NCBI GenBank assembly: GCA_020629195.1
Contig: JAHDDT010000012.1
Coordinates: 1 to 33,527 of the forward strand
Direction of reading: 5' to 3'
Source: Hellea sp.
GTDB lineage: Bacteria > Pseudomonadota > Alphaproteobacteria > Caulobacterales > Maricaulaceae
Length of the DNA stretch: 33,527 nucleotides
In this document: positions 15,560 through 23,588 of the stretch, piece after piece
How positions within the stretch are numbered: position 1 is the stretch's first letter
Layout of the letters: each line of letters opens with the position of its first letter
Notes under the pieces: generated by a model
What the model was told of the DNA's origin: nothing
Databases searched by the model: none
The model's input: only the letters and a program-made list of their open reading frames with translations
Translations under genes and position numbers: made by a program

Positions 15560-16180
15560 ATGTTACTCAGGGCGACTATAACTCTATTTATGATTATCGC
15601 GTTATCTGCTTGCGGTACAACGCCATTGCCGCCTGGGTCTGAGAGCGCCGTCCAAATGCCTCCGCAAATGACACCTATTCCTAAAGGAGGCCTCGCTTTG
15701 CCAGACAGAGCCGCATTTTTGCAAAAAGACCCCCGCTGGGGTCAAGAACGTCTTGGCAATACATCTGACTCAATGGCCAGTGACGGTTGCCTCGTGACGG
15801 CAGCAGCTATGGCGCTCGCAAATCTTGGGTTCACCACTGATCCGTCAGACTTAAATACTAGGCTGACATCAACTCAGAGCTTTACGTCGCGAGGTTGGCT
15901 CATTTGGGACGGCATTCGCAAAGTCACTGAAGGACGCGCCAAAGCCATTTATCATGACGAGGTTTCAGAAGATATTATTGATAGCTGCATGTTGGAGGGA
16001 CAATATCCGCTTGTGCAATTCTATCTTAAAAACGGACGCTCGCATTGGGCTATGATCGTCAAACGTGATCAAAGAGGATATCATATGCGGGACCCCTTAA
16101 GACCCTCAAAAAGCCCGCTTATTTTTCCGCGAAGCAGCGAAGCTTTTAGGGCTGTTCGCTGTATCGGTCTCCACAGCTAG
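15560..16180 (+). CDS. Lipoprotein with C39-like papain-fold cysteine peptidase domain
   Basis: A 206-residue lipoprotein. The signal peptide ends at lipobox LSAC (Cys18) with Gly at +2. After a Pro-rich linker (22-42), LQKDPRWGQERLGNT (54-68) is the usual lead-in of C39-like domains. DGCLVTAAAMAL gives candidate catalytic Cys77, SHWAMIVKR gives His162, and YHMRDPL gives Asp178, in the order Cys-His-Asp expected for the Peptidase_C39_2 fold. The ribosome site GGCGGAG precedes the ATG. No ABC transporter or bacteriocin gene is adjacent, so it is not a typical leader-peptide processing protease. A periplasmic or outer-membrane peptidase or transglutaminase-like role is possible. It is divergent from the DUF885 peptidase. 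Confidence 0.8.
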   Translation: MLLRATITLFMIIALSACGTTPLPPGSESAVQMPPQMTPIPKGGLALPDRAAFLQKDPRWGQERLGNTSDSMASDGCLVTAAAMALANLGFTTDPSDLNTRLTSTQSFTSRGWLIWDGIRKVTEGRAKAIYHDEVSEDIIDSCMLEGQYPLVQFYLKNGRSHWAMIVKRDQRGYHMRDPLRPSKSPLIFPRSSEAFRAVRCIGLHS

Positions 16181-16238
16181 ATTAAAGTTCTTGATTTGTT
16201 CTAGCCTTCTATGATAACTCATAATATCGGAGGGTATT

Positions 16239-17786
16239 ATGGTTGCACGTATTTACACGGTTGCATTTGACGGCGCGGAAGCGCGGCGTGTTGATGTGCA
16301 GGTTCAGGTCACGTCATCTGGTAAGAATATCTTCAATATTGTTGGACTGGCCGATAAAGCGGTGGCTGAGTCACGTGAGCGCGTCAGAGCCGCATTTGCC
16401 TCCCTTGGAATAGGCTTACCCGGAAAACGAATTATTATAAATCTTGCTCCTGCGGATTTACCCAAAGAAGGCGCGCATTATGACCTCCCCATCGCGCTTG
16501 GGCTAATGGCTGCCATCGGCGTTATTCCAGTAGATGCGATTGAGAGCTTTGTGGCGATCGGCGAATTATCATTGGACGGCACCATCTCTGGTGTTCCAGG
16601 GGCTCTGCCGGCGGCGGTTTTAGCAAATTCAGAAGGTTTAGGCCTCATCTGTCCGCAGCCTAATGGCGCCGAGGCGGCTTGGGCAGGCGATTTACCTTTG
16701 CTTGCACCGCAAAACCTTATTCAATTGATGAACCATTTTAAGGGGAGTCAAATACTGGCTCGTCCCGAACCTGGCCAAATGCTCGAGGATGAAAGCTCAC
16801 TTGATCTGCGGGATGTACGCGGACAGGAAACAGCGAAACGGGCTTTGGAAGTGGCTGCGGCGGGCGGGCATAATCTACTCATGGTTGGGCCGCCTGGATC
16901 GGGCAAGTCCATGCTTGCAGCGCGAATGGCAGGGCTTTTACCTCCGTTGACGGCTAAAGAATTACTCGACGTATCCATGGTTCATTCTGTTGCGGGGCTG
17001 TTAGAACGTGGACAGCTCTCAAGGGTACGTCCATTTCGAGCGCCGCATCATTCCGCGTCAATGGCGGCGATGGTCGGCGGTGGTACAAAGGCGAAGCCCG
17101 GCGAAGCCTCTTTGGCACATCGCGGCGTTTTATTTTTGGATGAATTGCCCGAATTTACACCGCAAGTCTTGGATAGTCTGCGCCAACCTCTTGAAACAGG
17201 CGAAATTGCTGTCGCCCGCGTTAATGCTCACGTGACTTATCCCGCACGCTTTCAGCTAATTGCCGCCATGAATCCTTGTCGCTGCGGAAGCGGAGGCGCA
17301 GATGGAATTGCTTGCCGCCGGGGTGAGCGCTGTGCCGCAGATTATCAAGCTCGCGTGTCTGGGCCATTTATGGACAGGCTGGATATCCAAATTGATGTCC
17401 CTGCTGTAACGCCTGCTGATCTCGCTCTACCGCCAAGTCAAGAAGGCACAGCGGAGGTCGCAACAAGGGTGGCGCGTGCTAGGGCGGTGCAGCTTGAACG
17501 CAATGGCGGGCGCACTAATGCTGAGCTTTCACAAGATATGCTTGATCATGTCGCCGCTCCAGATAAGGAAGGCCAAACACTCTTAATTCAGGCGGCTGAA
17601 ACTTTGGGCTTAACAGCAAGAGGATATCACCGTGTGCTGAAAGTGGCGCGAACATTAGCTGACTTGGCTGGATCCGAAAACATACACAGATTACACATTG
17701 CCGAAAGTTTGTCTCATCGCCGTGCGCGTAAGGGGATAGCGCAACATAAAAAACTGCAACCCACTTCCCGTCAGCGTCGATATTAG
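16239..17786 (+). CDS. comM: ComM/YifB family Mg-chelatase-like AAA+ ATPase
   Basis: A 515-residue YifB/ComM protein. Residues 1-170 form the N-terminal ChlI domain with TVAFDGAEARRVDVQVQV and GLADKAVAESRERVRAAF. The AAA+ core has Walker A GPPGSGKSM (217-225), Walker B VLFLDELPEF (297-306), and a sensor region MNPCRCGSGG, where Cys347, Cys349, Cys359 and Cys365 form a cysteine cluster common in this family. The C-terminal helical domain contains LTARGYHRVLKVARTLADL. ComM is a hexameric helicase that promotes branch migration during natural transformation in Vibrio and relatives; in alphaproteobacteria its role is less certain. A strong GGAGGG ribosome site precedes the ATG. In many genomes this gene neighbours gshB or dprA, not seen here. 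Confidence 0.95.
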   Translation: MVARIYTVAFDGAEARRVDVQVQVTSSGKNIFNIVGLADKAVAESRERVRAAFASLGIGLPGKRIIINLAPADLPKEGAHYDLPIALGLMAAIGVIPVDAIESFVAIGELSLDGTISGVPGALPAAVLANSEGLGLICPQPNGAEAAWAGDLPLLAPQNLIQLMNHFKGSQILARPEPGQMLEDESSLDLRDVRGQETAKRALEVAAAGGHNLLMVGPPGSGKSMLAARMAGLLPPLTAKELLDVSMVHSVAGLLERGQLSRVRPFRAPHHSASMAAMVGGGTKAKPGEASLAHRGVLFLDELPEFTPQVLDSLRQPLETGEIAVARVNAHVTYPARFQLIAAMNPCRCGSGGADGIACRRGERCAADYQARVSGPFMDRLDIQIDVPAVTPADLALPPSQEGTAEVATRVARARAVQLERNGGRTNAELSQDMLDHVAAPDKEGQTLLIQAAETLGLTARGYHRVLKVARTLADLAGSENIHRLHIAESLSHRRARKGIAQHKKLQPTSRQRRY

Positions 17787-17895
17787 CCATATATTCGGCT
17801 TAAAATATAAAGCTTAAGCGTGAAGTTTTTAAAAAATAAATCTAATAAACCCAATTTTTAACCGTTTTGGTAAGACATTTTTTAGATTAAGTGTT

Positions 17896-17926
17896 CACAA
17901 ACAAGGTTAAGATTCACCCGTTTGTG
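17896..17926 (+). promoter_or_regulatory. Inverted repeat in leader of the PAS-receiver gene
   Basis: CACAAAC and GTTTGTG are perfect 7-bp inverted arms with a 17-base spacer, ending 7 bases before the GAGGGG ribosome site. It could be an operator or a leader stem next to the translation start. Arm length is modest, so chance is not excluded. The rest of the 158-base gap after comM is AT-rich with no clear terminator. Confidence 0.25.
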
Positions 17927-17944
17927 GGATTTGAGGGGATATGC

Positions 17945-19279
17945 ATGTCACCTGACGACATTTTTGCGGCACAGATTTGGCCTTGGCCGGACCCCGCTCT
18001 TAAACGTGACCCCATGGGCCGAGTGCTTTTTGTCAATGCAGCCTTTCTCCAAATGTACGGGGGACAAGTTGATGATTGGCGCGGTAATGTGGTTACAGGT
18101 TGGCCCGTTCCGCAGCCTCCGGGGCTGCCTTATCGGTTTGAAACGCGCTTGCCGTCAGATGATGGAGAGCAAGTCTTTGACTGGATGGAATTTACCATGG
18201 CCGATGGGAATGCTTTTGCCATGGCACGAAATGTAACCTATCTTATGCATACGCCTGACCCTGATCCCGGAGCTCTGCAACCTCCTGCTGAAGCTCAGTC
18301 TGTACCAAGCGCGGGGCAAGATAACAGTTACGTCGCCACGACACAAAACCAATCGGTAGATACGCCGCTTCCTGCCTTTTCTCAGAACACGGATACTGCT
18401 CCCGTGGCTGAAGTTCAAATTGCAGACGCGCCGAGTTATCAAGAACAACCTCCTCAAGAGCCGTTGCAGAATCAGGTTACAGAAACGGCCAGTGTTGAAT
18501 CCTATGTTACCGAAAGTCATCAAGCAGCAGATTCTATTATCGCAGATGTTGCTACTGACCCTTCATTTGAGTCGTCCTCTTATGATAATCTAACGACCCC
18601 ACAAGTGACCCCAGACTCAGAGCCAGAGTCTGTAAATGCCGAGCCCATTTTAACGCATCAAGATACGCAATCATTGCAAGACCCCATGCCAGTTCAAGAG
18701 ACCGCTTCGCAAGAGCGAGAATACGAACGTCGGGCTTTGCCATTAGAGAGTGAGAATACTGTTCTTGGAAATAATTGGCGGGATGCCGTTATTGCAAAAG
18801 CTGTTGGCGTAGAGACGTCGACAGAGGAAGAAACGTCGGAAGCCGAAACAGTTGATGCGCCTAAAGCGAGTCAAGTTGAGGGTGATGGCCCGATAAGGAT
18901 TCTTCTCGCTGAGGATAATGCGATAAATGCTTTATTGACCCGTACGCTTTTAGAAGCCGAAGGGCATACTGTCGAAACTGTTGAAGATGGTGCGTTAGCT
19001 GTAGAGGCAATGAAGTCCTCTTCCTATGATTTGATCTTTATGGATATGAGAATGCCCAATATGGACGGGCTCGAAGCGACAAGAAAAATTCGCGCCATGG
19101 ACAATGTATCCAAAGGCTTGCCGATTATTGCCCTGACGGCCAACGCTTTTGATGATGACCGTAATGCCTGTTTCGACAGCGGAATGAATGACTTTATGAC
19201 AAAGCCAGTCTCTGCAGAAGAGCTCTCTGAAATGGTTCGGACTTGGACAAAAAATAAGGCTCAGAGAGAAGCCGCGTAA
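17945..19279 (+). CDS. PAS-like plus receiver-domain protein lacking a histidine kinase core
   Basis: A 444-residue signalling protein. A GTG-started frame opens at 17891, but the ATG at 17945 has GAGGGG at the right distance. Residues about 20-102 resemble a PAS domain (GRVLFVNAAFLQMYGG, then FDWMEFTMADGNAFAMARNVT). Residues about 105-310 are an acidic Pro/Gln/Thr/Ser-rich linker with no visible H-box, N-box or G-box. Residues 316-433 are a complete receiver domain: Glu323-Asp324, phosphoacceptor Asp367 in IFMDMRMPNMDG, Thr398 in ALTAN, and Lys420 in MTKP. The receiver is of the type usually attached to hybrid histidine kinases, so this looks like a hybrid kinase without its catalytic core, or a scaffold that receives phosphate from a separate kinase. 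No HPt or kinase gene is adjacent. Confidence 0.82.
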   Translation: MSPDDIFAAQIWPWPDPALKRDPMGRVLFVNAAFLQMYGGQVDDWRGNVVTGWPVPQPPGLPYRFETRLPSDDGEQVFDWMEFTMADGNAFAMARNVTYLMHTPDPDPGALQPPAEAQSVPSAGQDNSYVATTQNQSVDTPLPAFSQNTDTAPVAEVQIADAPSYQEQPPQEPLQNQVTETASVESYVTESHQAADSIIADVATDPSFESSSYDNLTTPQVTPDSEPESVNAEPILTHQDTQSLQDPMPVQETASQEREYERRALPLESENTVLGNNWRDAVIAKAVGVETSTEEETSEAETVDAPKASQVEGDGPIRILLAEDNAINALLTRTLLEAEGHTVETVEDGALAVEAMKSSSYDLIFMDMRMPNMDGLEATRKIRAMDNVSKGLPIIALTANAFDDDRNACFDSGMNDFMTKPVSAEELSEMVRTWTKNKAQREAA

Positions 19280-19318
19280 TGACCAAAATCTTGCCTTGAA
19301 AAGGGACTAAAAGAATTG

Positions 19319-19350
19319 CACCGTGGCTTAATCCTAAGCCGCGGTGTTCT
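19319..19350 (+). terminator. Terminator-like hairpin abutting the ampG start codon
   Basis: CACCGTGGCTTA and TAAGCCGCGGTG form a 12-bp stem with one G-U wobble and a 4-base loop, followed by TTCTTAT. It can terminate the PAS-receiver transcript, but it ends 7 bases before the ampG ATG at 19354 and covers the place where a ribosome site would lie. It may therefore also control ampG expression. Confidence 0.7.
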
Positions 19351-19353
19351 TAT

Positions 19354-20850
19354 ATGAGTGATGTAAAGACTGAAAAATCCCTTATCCAAAAATTGGATGA
19401 GGCTTTTCTTTTTTCAGAAATATTTGCAAGCCGCAAAATGGCTGCCATGTTGGCTTTGGGCTTTAGCGCCGGCCTTCCCATTATGTTGGTCTACACGACG
19501 CTTTCGGCATGGTTGCGCGAAGTCGGTGTAGATCGCGCCACAATTGGTTTCTTTATTTGGGCCAGTTTTGCTTATTCGCTGAAGTTTCTCTGGGCCCCCT
19601 TAACGGACCGCATAAGAATTCCAGTATTAGCCAATAAAATCGGAAACCGATTGGCTTGGACATTCTTGGCCGTTTTAGGCGTTACGGGGGCGATGGTAGC
19701 AATGGGTTTTCAAGACCCTGCTGAGAATTTGCGTAATGTTGCCATATGCGCCGTTATGATAGGGTTCTTCTCTGCAACATTGGATATTTGCGTTGACGCA
19801 TGGCGCATTGATGCATCCGAAGACAAAGAACAAGCGATGATGGCCGCCGTCTATCAGCTCGGATATCGATTCGGAATGATCATTGCGATTTCAGGTGTAT
19901 TGTGGGTCGCAGAATTAAGTTCATGGCCTATTGCCTATTGGACCGTTGCCTTCATAGCTTTTTTGGGAGCGACAACCCCTTTTTGGGCGAGCCGTCCTGT
20001 TGAAGCAAAACCTAAATCCGTCTCAGAGATTAAATGGTCACGTTTTTTGTTTATTGTGCCAATTATAGCCCTTGTTTTAGGGTTTAAAAAATATGGCGGG
20101 GTAGGCGATCTTTTTTACATTATTCTATTTATCCTATCTCTCCCCTATTTTTTTGCCATAGCGCTTTTAACATTGGGCCGCGAGACGCTGCAGGGACAGG
20201 CCATTTATGATGTTCCTATTGTGGGTGATTTCGCAGATATCGTTCGCCGCTTTGGGTGGCTGTCTCTTCTATTATTACTCATTGTTATGACCTATCGATT
20301 TAGTGATTACACAATGGGTGTTATGGCGATGCCCCTTTATATTGATTTGGGATATAGCAAGGGCACGATAGGACTCGTTAAGGGCGCATTTGGCGTGACC
20401 ATGTTATTAGTTGGCTCTTTTGCGGGCGGCTGGTCTGCGCTTAAATTTGGACTTCCAAAGACACTGATAGTTGGCGCTATATTGACCATTGTGACCAATA
20501 TGGCCTTTGCTTGGCTTGCCCAAGTTGATGCGCCTTTGGCTCAATATTTATTTGTGACCATAGGTGCAGATAACTTAGCGGCAGGCTTTGCAGGCACGGC
20601 CATAATTGCCTTTATGTCGCTTCTTGTGAATAAGGAATTTACCGCGACTCAATATGCATTATTTTCATCTATTGTTGCTTTTTCTGGAAAATCCATAGCC
20701 GGATTTTCTGGCGTTTTGGCGGATATGATTGACTATCAGAATTTCTTTATAGTGACTGCTCTTTTTGGCATTCCGCCTCTCTTAGCTGTGATTGTCAGTT
20801 GGAAGATAAAGTTGCTCGACCGCGGCAAAATGAAATCCACACAGGATTAA
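19354..20850 (+). CDS. ampG: AmpG-like muropeptide MFS permease
   Basis: A 498-residue major facilitator transporter of the AmpG type, which imports GlcNAc-anhydroMurNAc peptides from the periplasm for cell-wall recycling. After a short cytoplasmic lead (1-30), the first helix carries LALGFSAGLPIMLVYTTLSAWLR split across the AmpG signature, followed by FAYSLKFLWAPLTDRI. DICVDAWRID and YQLGYRFGMI are further AmpG-typical segments. About 12 to 14 hydrophobic helices are visible, with the longer form including extra helices near residues 230-270. No Shine-Dalgarno sequence is visible before the ATG; instead a strong stem-loop ends 7 bases upstream, and the next in-frame Met is residue 29. No ampR or ampC is adjacent. 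Confidence 0.88.
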   Translation: MSDVKTEKSLIQKLDEAFLFSEIFASRKMAAMLALGFSAGLPIMLVYTTLSAWLREVGVDRATIGFFIWASFAYSLKFLWAPLTDRIRIPVLANKIGNRLAWTFLAVLGVTGAMVAMGFQDPAENLRNVAICAVMIGFFSATLDICVDAWRIDASEDKEQAMMAAVYQLGYRFGMIIAISGVLWVAELSSWPIAYWTVAFIAFLGATTPFWASRPVEAKPKSVSEIKWSRFLFIVPIIALVLGFKKYGGVGDLFYIILFILSLPYFFAIALLTLGRETLQGQAIYDVPIVGDFADIVRRFGWLSLLLLLIVMTYRFSDYTMGVMAMPLYIDLGYSKGTIGLVKGAFGVTMLLVGSFAGGWSALKFGLPKTLIVGAILTIVTNMAFAWLAQVDAPLAQYLFVTIGADNLAAGFAGTAIIAFMSLLVNKEFTATQYALFSSIVAFSGKSIAGFSGVLADMIDYQNFFIVTALFGIPPLLAVIVSWKIKLLDRGKMKSTQD

Positions 20851-20862
20851 AGTAGTTAGAGC

Positions 20863-20875
20863 TTGCGAGTCGCAA
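20863..20875. promoter_or_regulatory. Perfect 13-base dyad upstream of mutS
   Basis: TTGCGA-G-TCGCAA is a perfect dyad with a single central base, followed by CCTTTTT. It may be a small protein-binding site or a weak terminator for ampG. The ampG-mutS gap is only 50 bases. Confidence 0.35.
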
Positions 20876-20900
20876 CCTTTTTCGCCAATTTACGGGCCTG

Positions 20901-23588
20901 ATGAACGCTCCCGTTAATACCGATAAAAAGGCCCATAAGGTGACGCCGATGATGGCGCAGTTCTTGGGCATTAAGGCTGAGGCTGGGCCAGATGTTTTAC
21001 TCTTTTACCGCATGGGTGATTTTTACGAGCTGTTCTTTGACGATGCTGTAAAGGCAGCTGAGGCCCTCGATATTGCGCTGACAAAACGCGGCAAACATGA
21101 AGGCCAAGATATCGCGATGTGCGGCGTGCCCGTCCATTCCTCTGAGACCTATCTACAGCGCCTGATTAAAAAAGGCTTTCGCGTGGCAGTGTGTGAGCAA
21201 ACGGAGAGCCCTGCCGAAGCCAAAAAGCGCGGCTATAAATCTGTCGTCAACCGCGCCATTGTCCGCGTTGTTACGCCTGGAACCTTGACCGAAGACACGC
21301 TGCTAGATGCAAGGGGACGTAATTTAATCCTCGCTATGTCCAAAACCTTGGCAGGAGATTATGCGCTGGCATGGGCTGATATATCCGACGGCTTATTCCA
21401 TGTTTGTGATGTGCCTGCTGCGCGTCTTGCCAGTGAGCTCTCCGCTCTATCACCCCGCGAGATTGTCTTGCCAGAAAGCCTTTACCAATTACCAGAATTC
21501 ATGGCGGGCTTGCCATTATCAGGAACGGCTTTAACGCCACAGCCTTCAACCAAATTTGATGTCCGTTCTGGCGAGCGCCGCCTCAAAGACCGTTTTGATG
21601 TCAAAAGCCTCGACGGTTTTGGCGATTTTTCGAAAGCAGAAATATCTGCGGCAGGCGCATTGCTAGATTATCTTGAGCTCACACAAGCGGGAAATCCCGT
21701 GCAGCTCTCCCCGCCGCAGCGCCGCGTCGCGAGTGGCTATATGGCGATTGATCCGTCCACGCGTATGAGCCTTGAAATAGACCGCACACAAAAAGGCAAG
21801 AAGTCGGGCTCGCTTCTCTCCGTTATCGACAAAACTGTGACAGGGCCAGGCGCGCGTCTTTTGAGCGATAGGCTCGCGCGGCCTTTAGTGGATGTGGCGG
21901 ACATAAATAACCGTTTGGATGCCGTCACGTTTTTTGAAAATCAGAGTGAACTTAGAGGCCAGCTTAGAGCCAAGCTTAAAGAAATTGGCGATATGGCCCG
22001 CGCCATCAGCCGTATCGCGCTGGGTCGCGGCGGCCCAAGGGATATCTCGACACTGGGTAGCGGCCTAAAGCAAGGTGAGCAGCTTTGCGCAATCTTTGCA
22101 CGCTCACCTGATCTTGAGGTGCCTTGCAATACGGGCCAAGCTTTGATGCAACTTAGCCTCGCCGATAAAGGCGAGCTGGCGAAATTTGCATCAGATATCG
22201 CCAAAGCATTTCTTCCAAGCGTTCCGATGATGGCGCGTGACGGAAACTTTATTGCGGCGGGATGGCGTTCTGATTTAGATGAGCTAAAAAAATTACGCGA
22301 TGATAGCCGCCGCATCGTGGCCGGCTTGCAGGCTGATTATGCAAAAGCGGCTGATGTGCCGACGCTAAAAATAAAACACAATAATGTTTTGGGTTATTTT
22401 GTCGAAGTCACGCCCAAATATGCCGATACGATACTCAGTAAAGGGCCCGACAGTCAATTTATTCACCGCCAAACCCTTGGCAGCTGCGTACGTTTTACCA
22501 CGGCAGAGCTTGCAGAATTGGACGCCAAAATTTCAGGGGCAGGGGATAAAGCCCTCGCGCTAGAGCTTGAGATATTCGCAGAATTTGTGGCGCGCGGCGC
22601 CGCTTTCGCAGAACCTATTCGCGCGGCCGCTCAGGCGCTTGCGCAATTAGATGTTCAAACGGCCCTCGCACAATGGGCGGCAGATCACAATGCCGTGCGC
22701 CCCTTGGTCGATGATAGCCTCGCATTCGAAGTTAAAGGCGGGCGTCATCCCGTTGTTGAGGCCGCGCTCAAGAAATCTGGCGAGGCGGGTTTTACGGCCA
22801 ATGATTGTCAGCTTGATGCGAGCATAAAATCCGCACCGCGGCTGACCTTGATTACGGGCCCGAACATGGCGGGTAAATCGACTTATCTGCGTCAAAACGC
22901 GATCATGTTTATATTGGCCCAAGCGGGAAGCTTTGTGCCTGCGGCCTCGGCGCATATTGGCGCGGCGGATAGTCTGTTCTCTCGCGTGGGGGCGTCTGAT
23001 GATCTCTCCCAAGGACGCTCGACATTTATGATTGAGATGATCGAGACGGCCGCAATTCTGAACCAAGCAACCGAGCGTACTTTTGTTATTCTTGACGAAA
23101 TTGGGCGCGGCACAGCGACATTTGACGGCCTCTCAATTGCTTGGGCGGCTGCGGAGCATTTGCATGCCGTGAATAAATCCCGTGCCCTTTTCGCAACGCA
23201 TTATCATGAGCTGACGGACCTTATCGAAAATCTTGATGGGGCCAGCAATGCCAGTCTCCGTGCCAAAGAATGGGACGGCGATCTAGTCTTTTTGCATGAC
23301 GTGCGTCCTGGCGCGGCCGATAAATCTTACGGTGTTCAAGTGGCAAAGCTTGCGGGCCTTCCCCCTGCCGCTGTCGCAAGGGCGCGCGAGGTTCTTAACA
23401 AGTTAGAAGCTGATCATGACGGCCAAAAAGACAGCCTAGGCGCCCTACCTTTATTTACTGCCGCTCCGGTGCCTTTAAAAGCCAAGCCCTCCGAAATTGA
23501 AGACGCCCTTAAAGCGCTGAATGCGGATGAATTATCCCCCCGCGCGGCGCTTGATCTCATTTATGATTTAAAAAAGAAGCTCAAATAA
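20901..23588 (+). CDS. mutS: DNA mismatch repair protein MutS
   Basis: An 895-residue MutS1 that recognises base mismatches and small loops and recruits MutL. The N-terminal mismatch-binding domain has LLFYRMGDFYELFFDDA with the Phe-x-Glu wedge at 41-43. The ATPase has Walker A ITGPNMAGKSTYLRQNA (from 651; Lys659), the signature DDLSQGRSTFM, Walker B VILDEIGRGTATFDGLS (Asp732, Glu733) and ALFATHYHELTDL. The C-terminal tail, ALKALNADELSPRAALDLIY, resembles the tetramerisation segment. The ribosome site is weak (GGGCCTG). The stop TAA is followed immediately by the glnD ATG with no spacer, so translation is probably coupled. mutS next to glnD is a recurrent alphaproteobacterial arrangement. Confidence 0.98.
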   Translation: MNAPVNTDKKAHKVTPMMAQFLGIKAEAGPDVLLFYRMGDFYELFFDDAVKAAEALDIALTKRGKHEGQDIAMCGVPVHSSETYLQRLIKKGFRVAVCEQTESPAEAKKRGYKSVVNRAIVRVVTPGTLTEDTLLDARGRNLILAMSKTLAGDYALAWADISDGLFHVCDVPAARLASELSALSPREIVLPESLYQLPEFMAGLPLSGTALTPQPSTKFDVRSGERRLKDRFDVKSLDGFGDFSKAEISAAGALLDYLELTQAGNPVQLSPPQRRVASGYMAIDPSTRMSLEIDRTQKGKKSGSLLSVIDKTVTGPGARLLSDRLARPLVDVADINNRLDAVTFFENQSELRGQLRAKLKEIGDMARAISRIALGRGGPRDISTLGSGLKQGEQLCAIFARSPDLEVPCNTGQALMQLSLADKGELAKFASDIAKAFLPSVPMMARDGNFIAAGWRSDLDELKKLRDDSRRIVAGLQADYAKAADVPTLKIKHNNVLGYFVEVTPKYADTILSKGPDSQFIHRQTLGSCVRFTTAELAELDAKISGAGDKALALELEIFAEFVARGAAFAEPIRAAAQALAQLDVQTALAQWAADHNAVRPLVDDSLAFEVKGGRHPVVEAALKKSGEAGFTANDCQLDASIKSAPRLTLITGPNMAGKSTYLRQNAIMFILAQAGSFVPAASAHIGAADSLFSRVGASDDLSQGRSTFMIEMIETAAILNQATERTFVILDEIGRGTATFDGLSIAWAAAEHLHAVNKSRALFATHYHELTDLIENLDGASNASLRAKEWDGDLVFLHDVRPGAADKSYGVQVAKLAGLPPAAVARAREVLNKLEADHDGQKDSLGALPLFTAAPVPLKAKPSEIEDALKALNADELSPRAALDLIYDLKKKLK

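Noticed and set aside
22647-23066. 139-residue minus-strand open frame within mutS
   Set aside because: It lies opposite the conserved MutS ATPase region and is explained by codon bias of the true gene.
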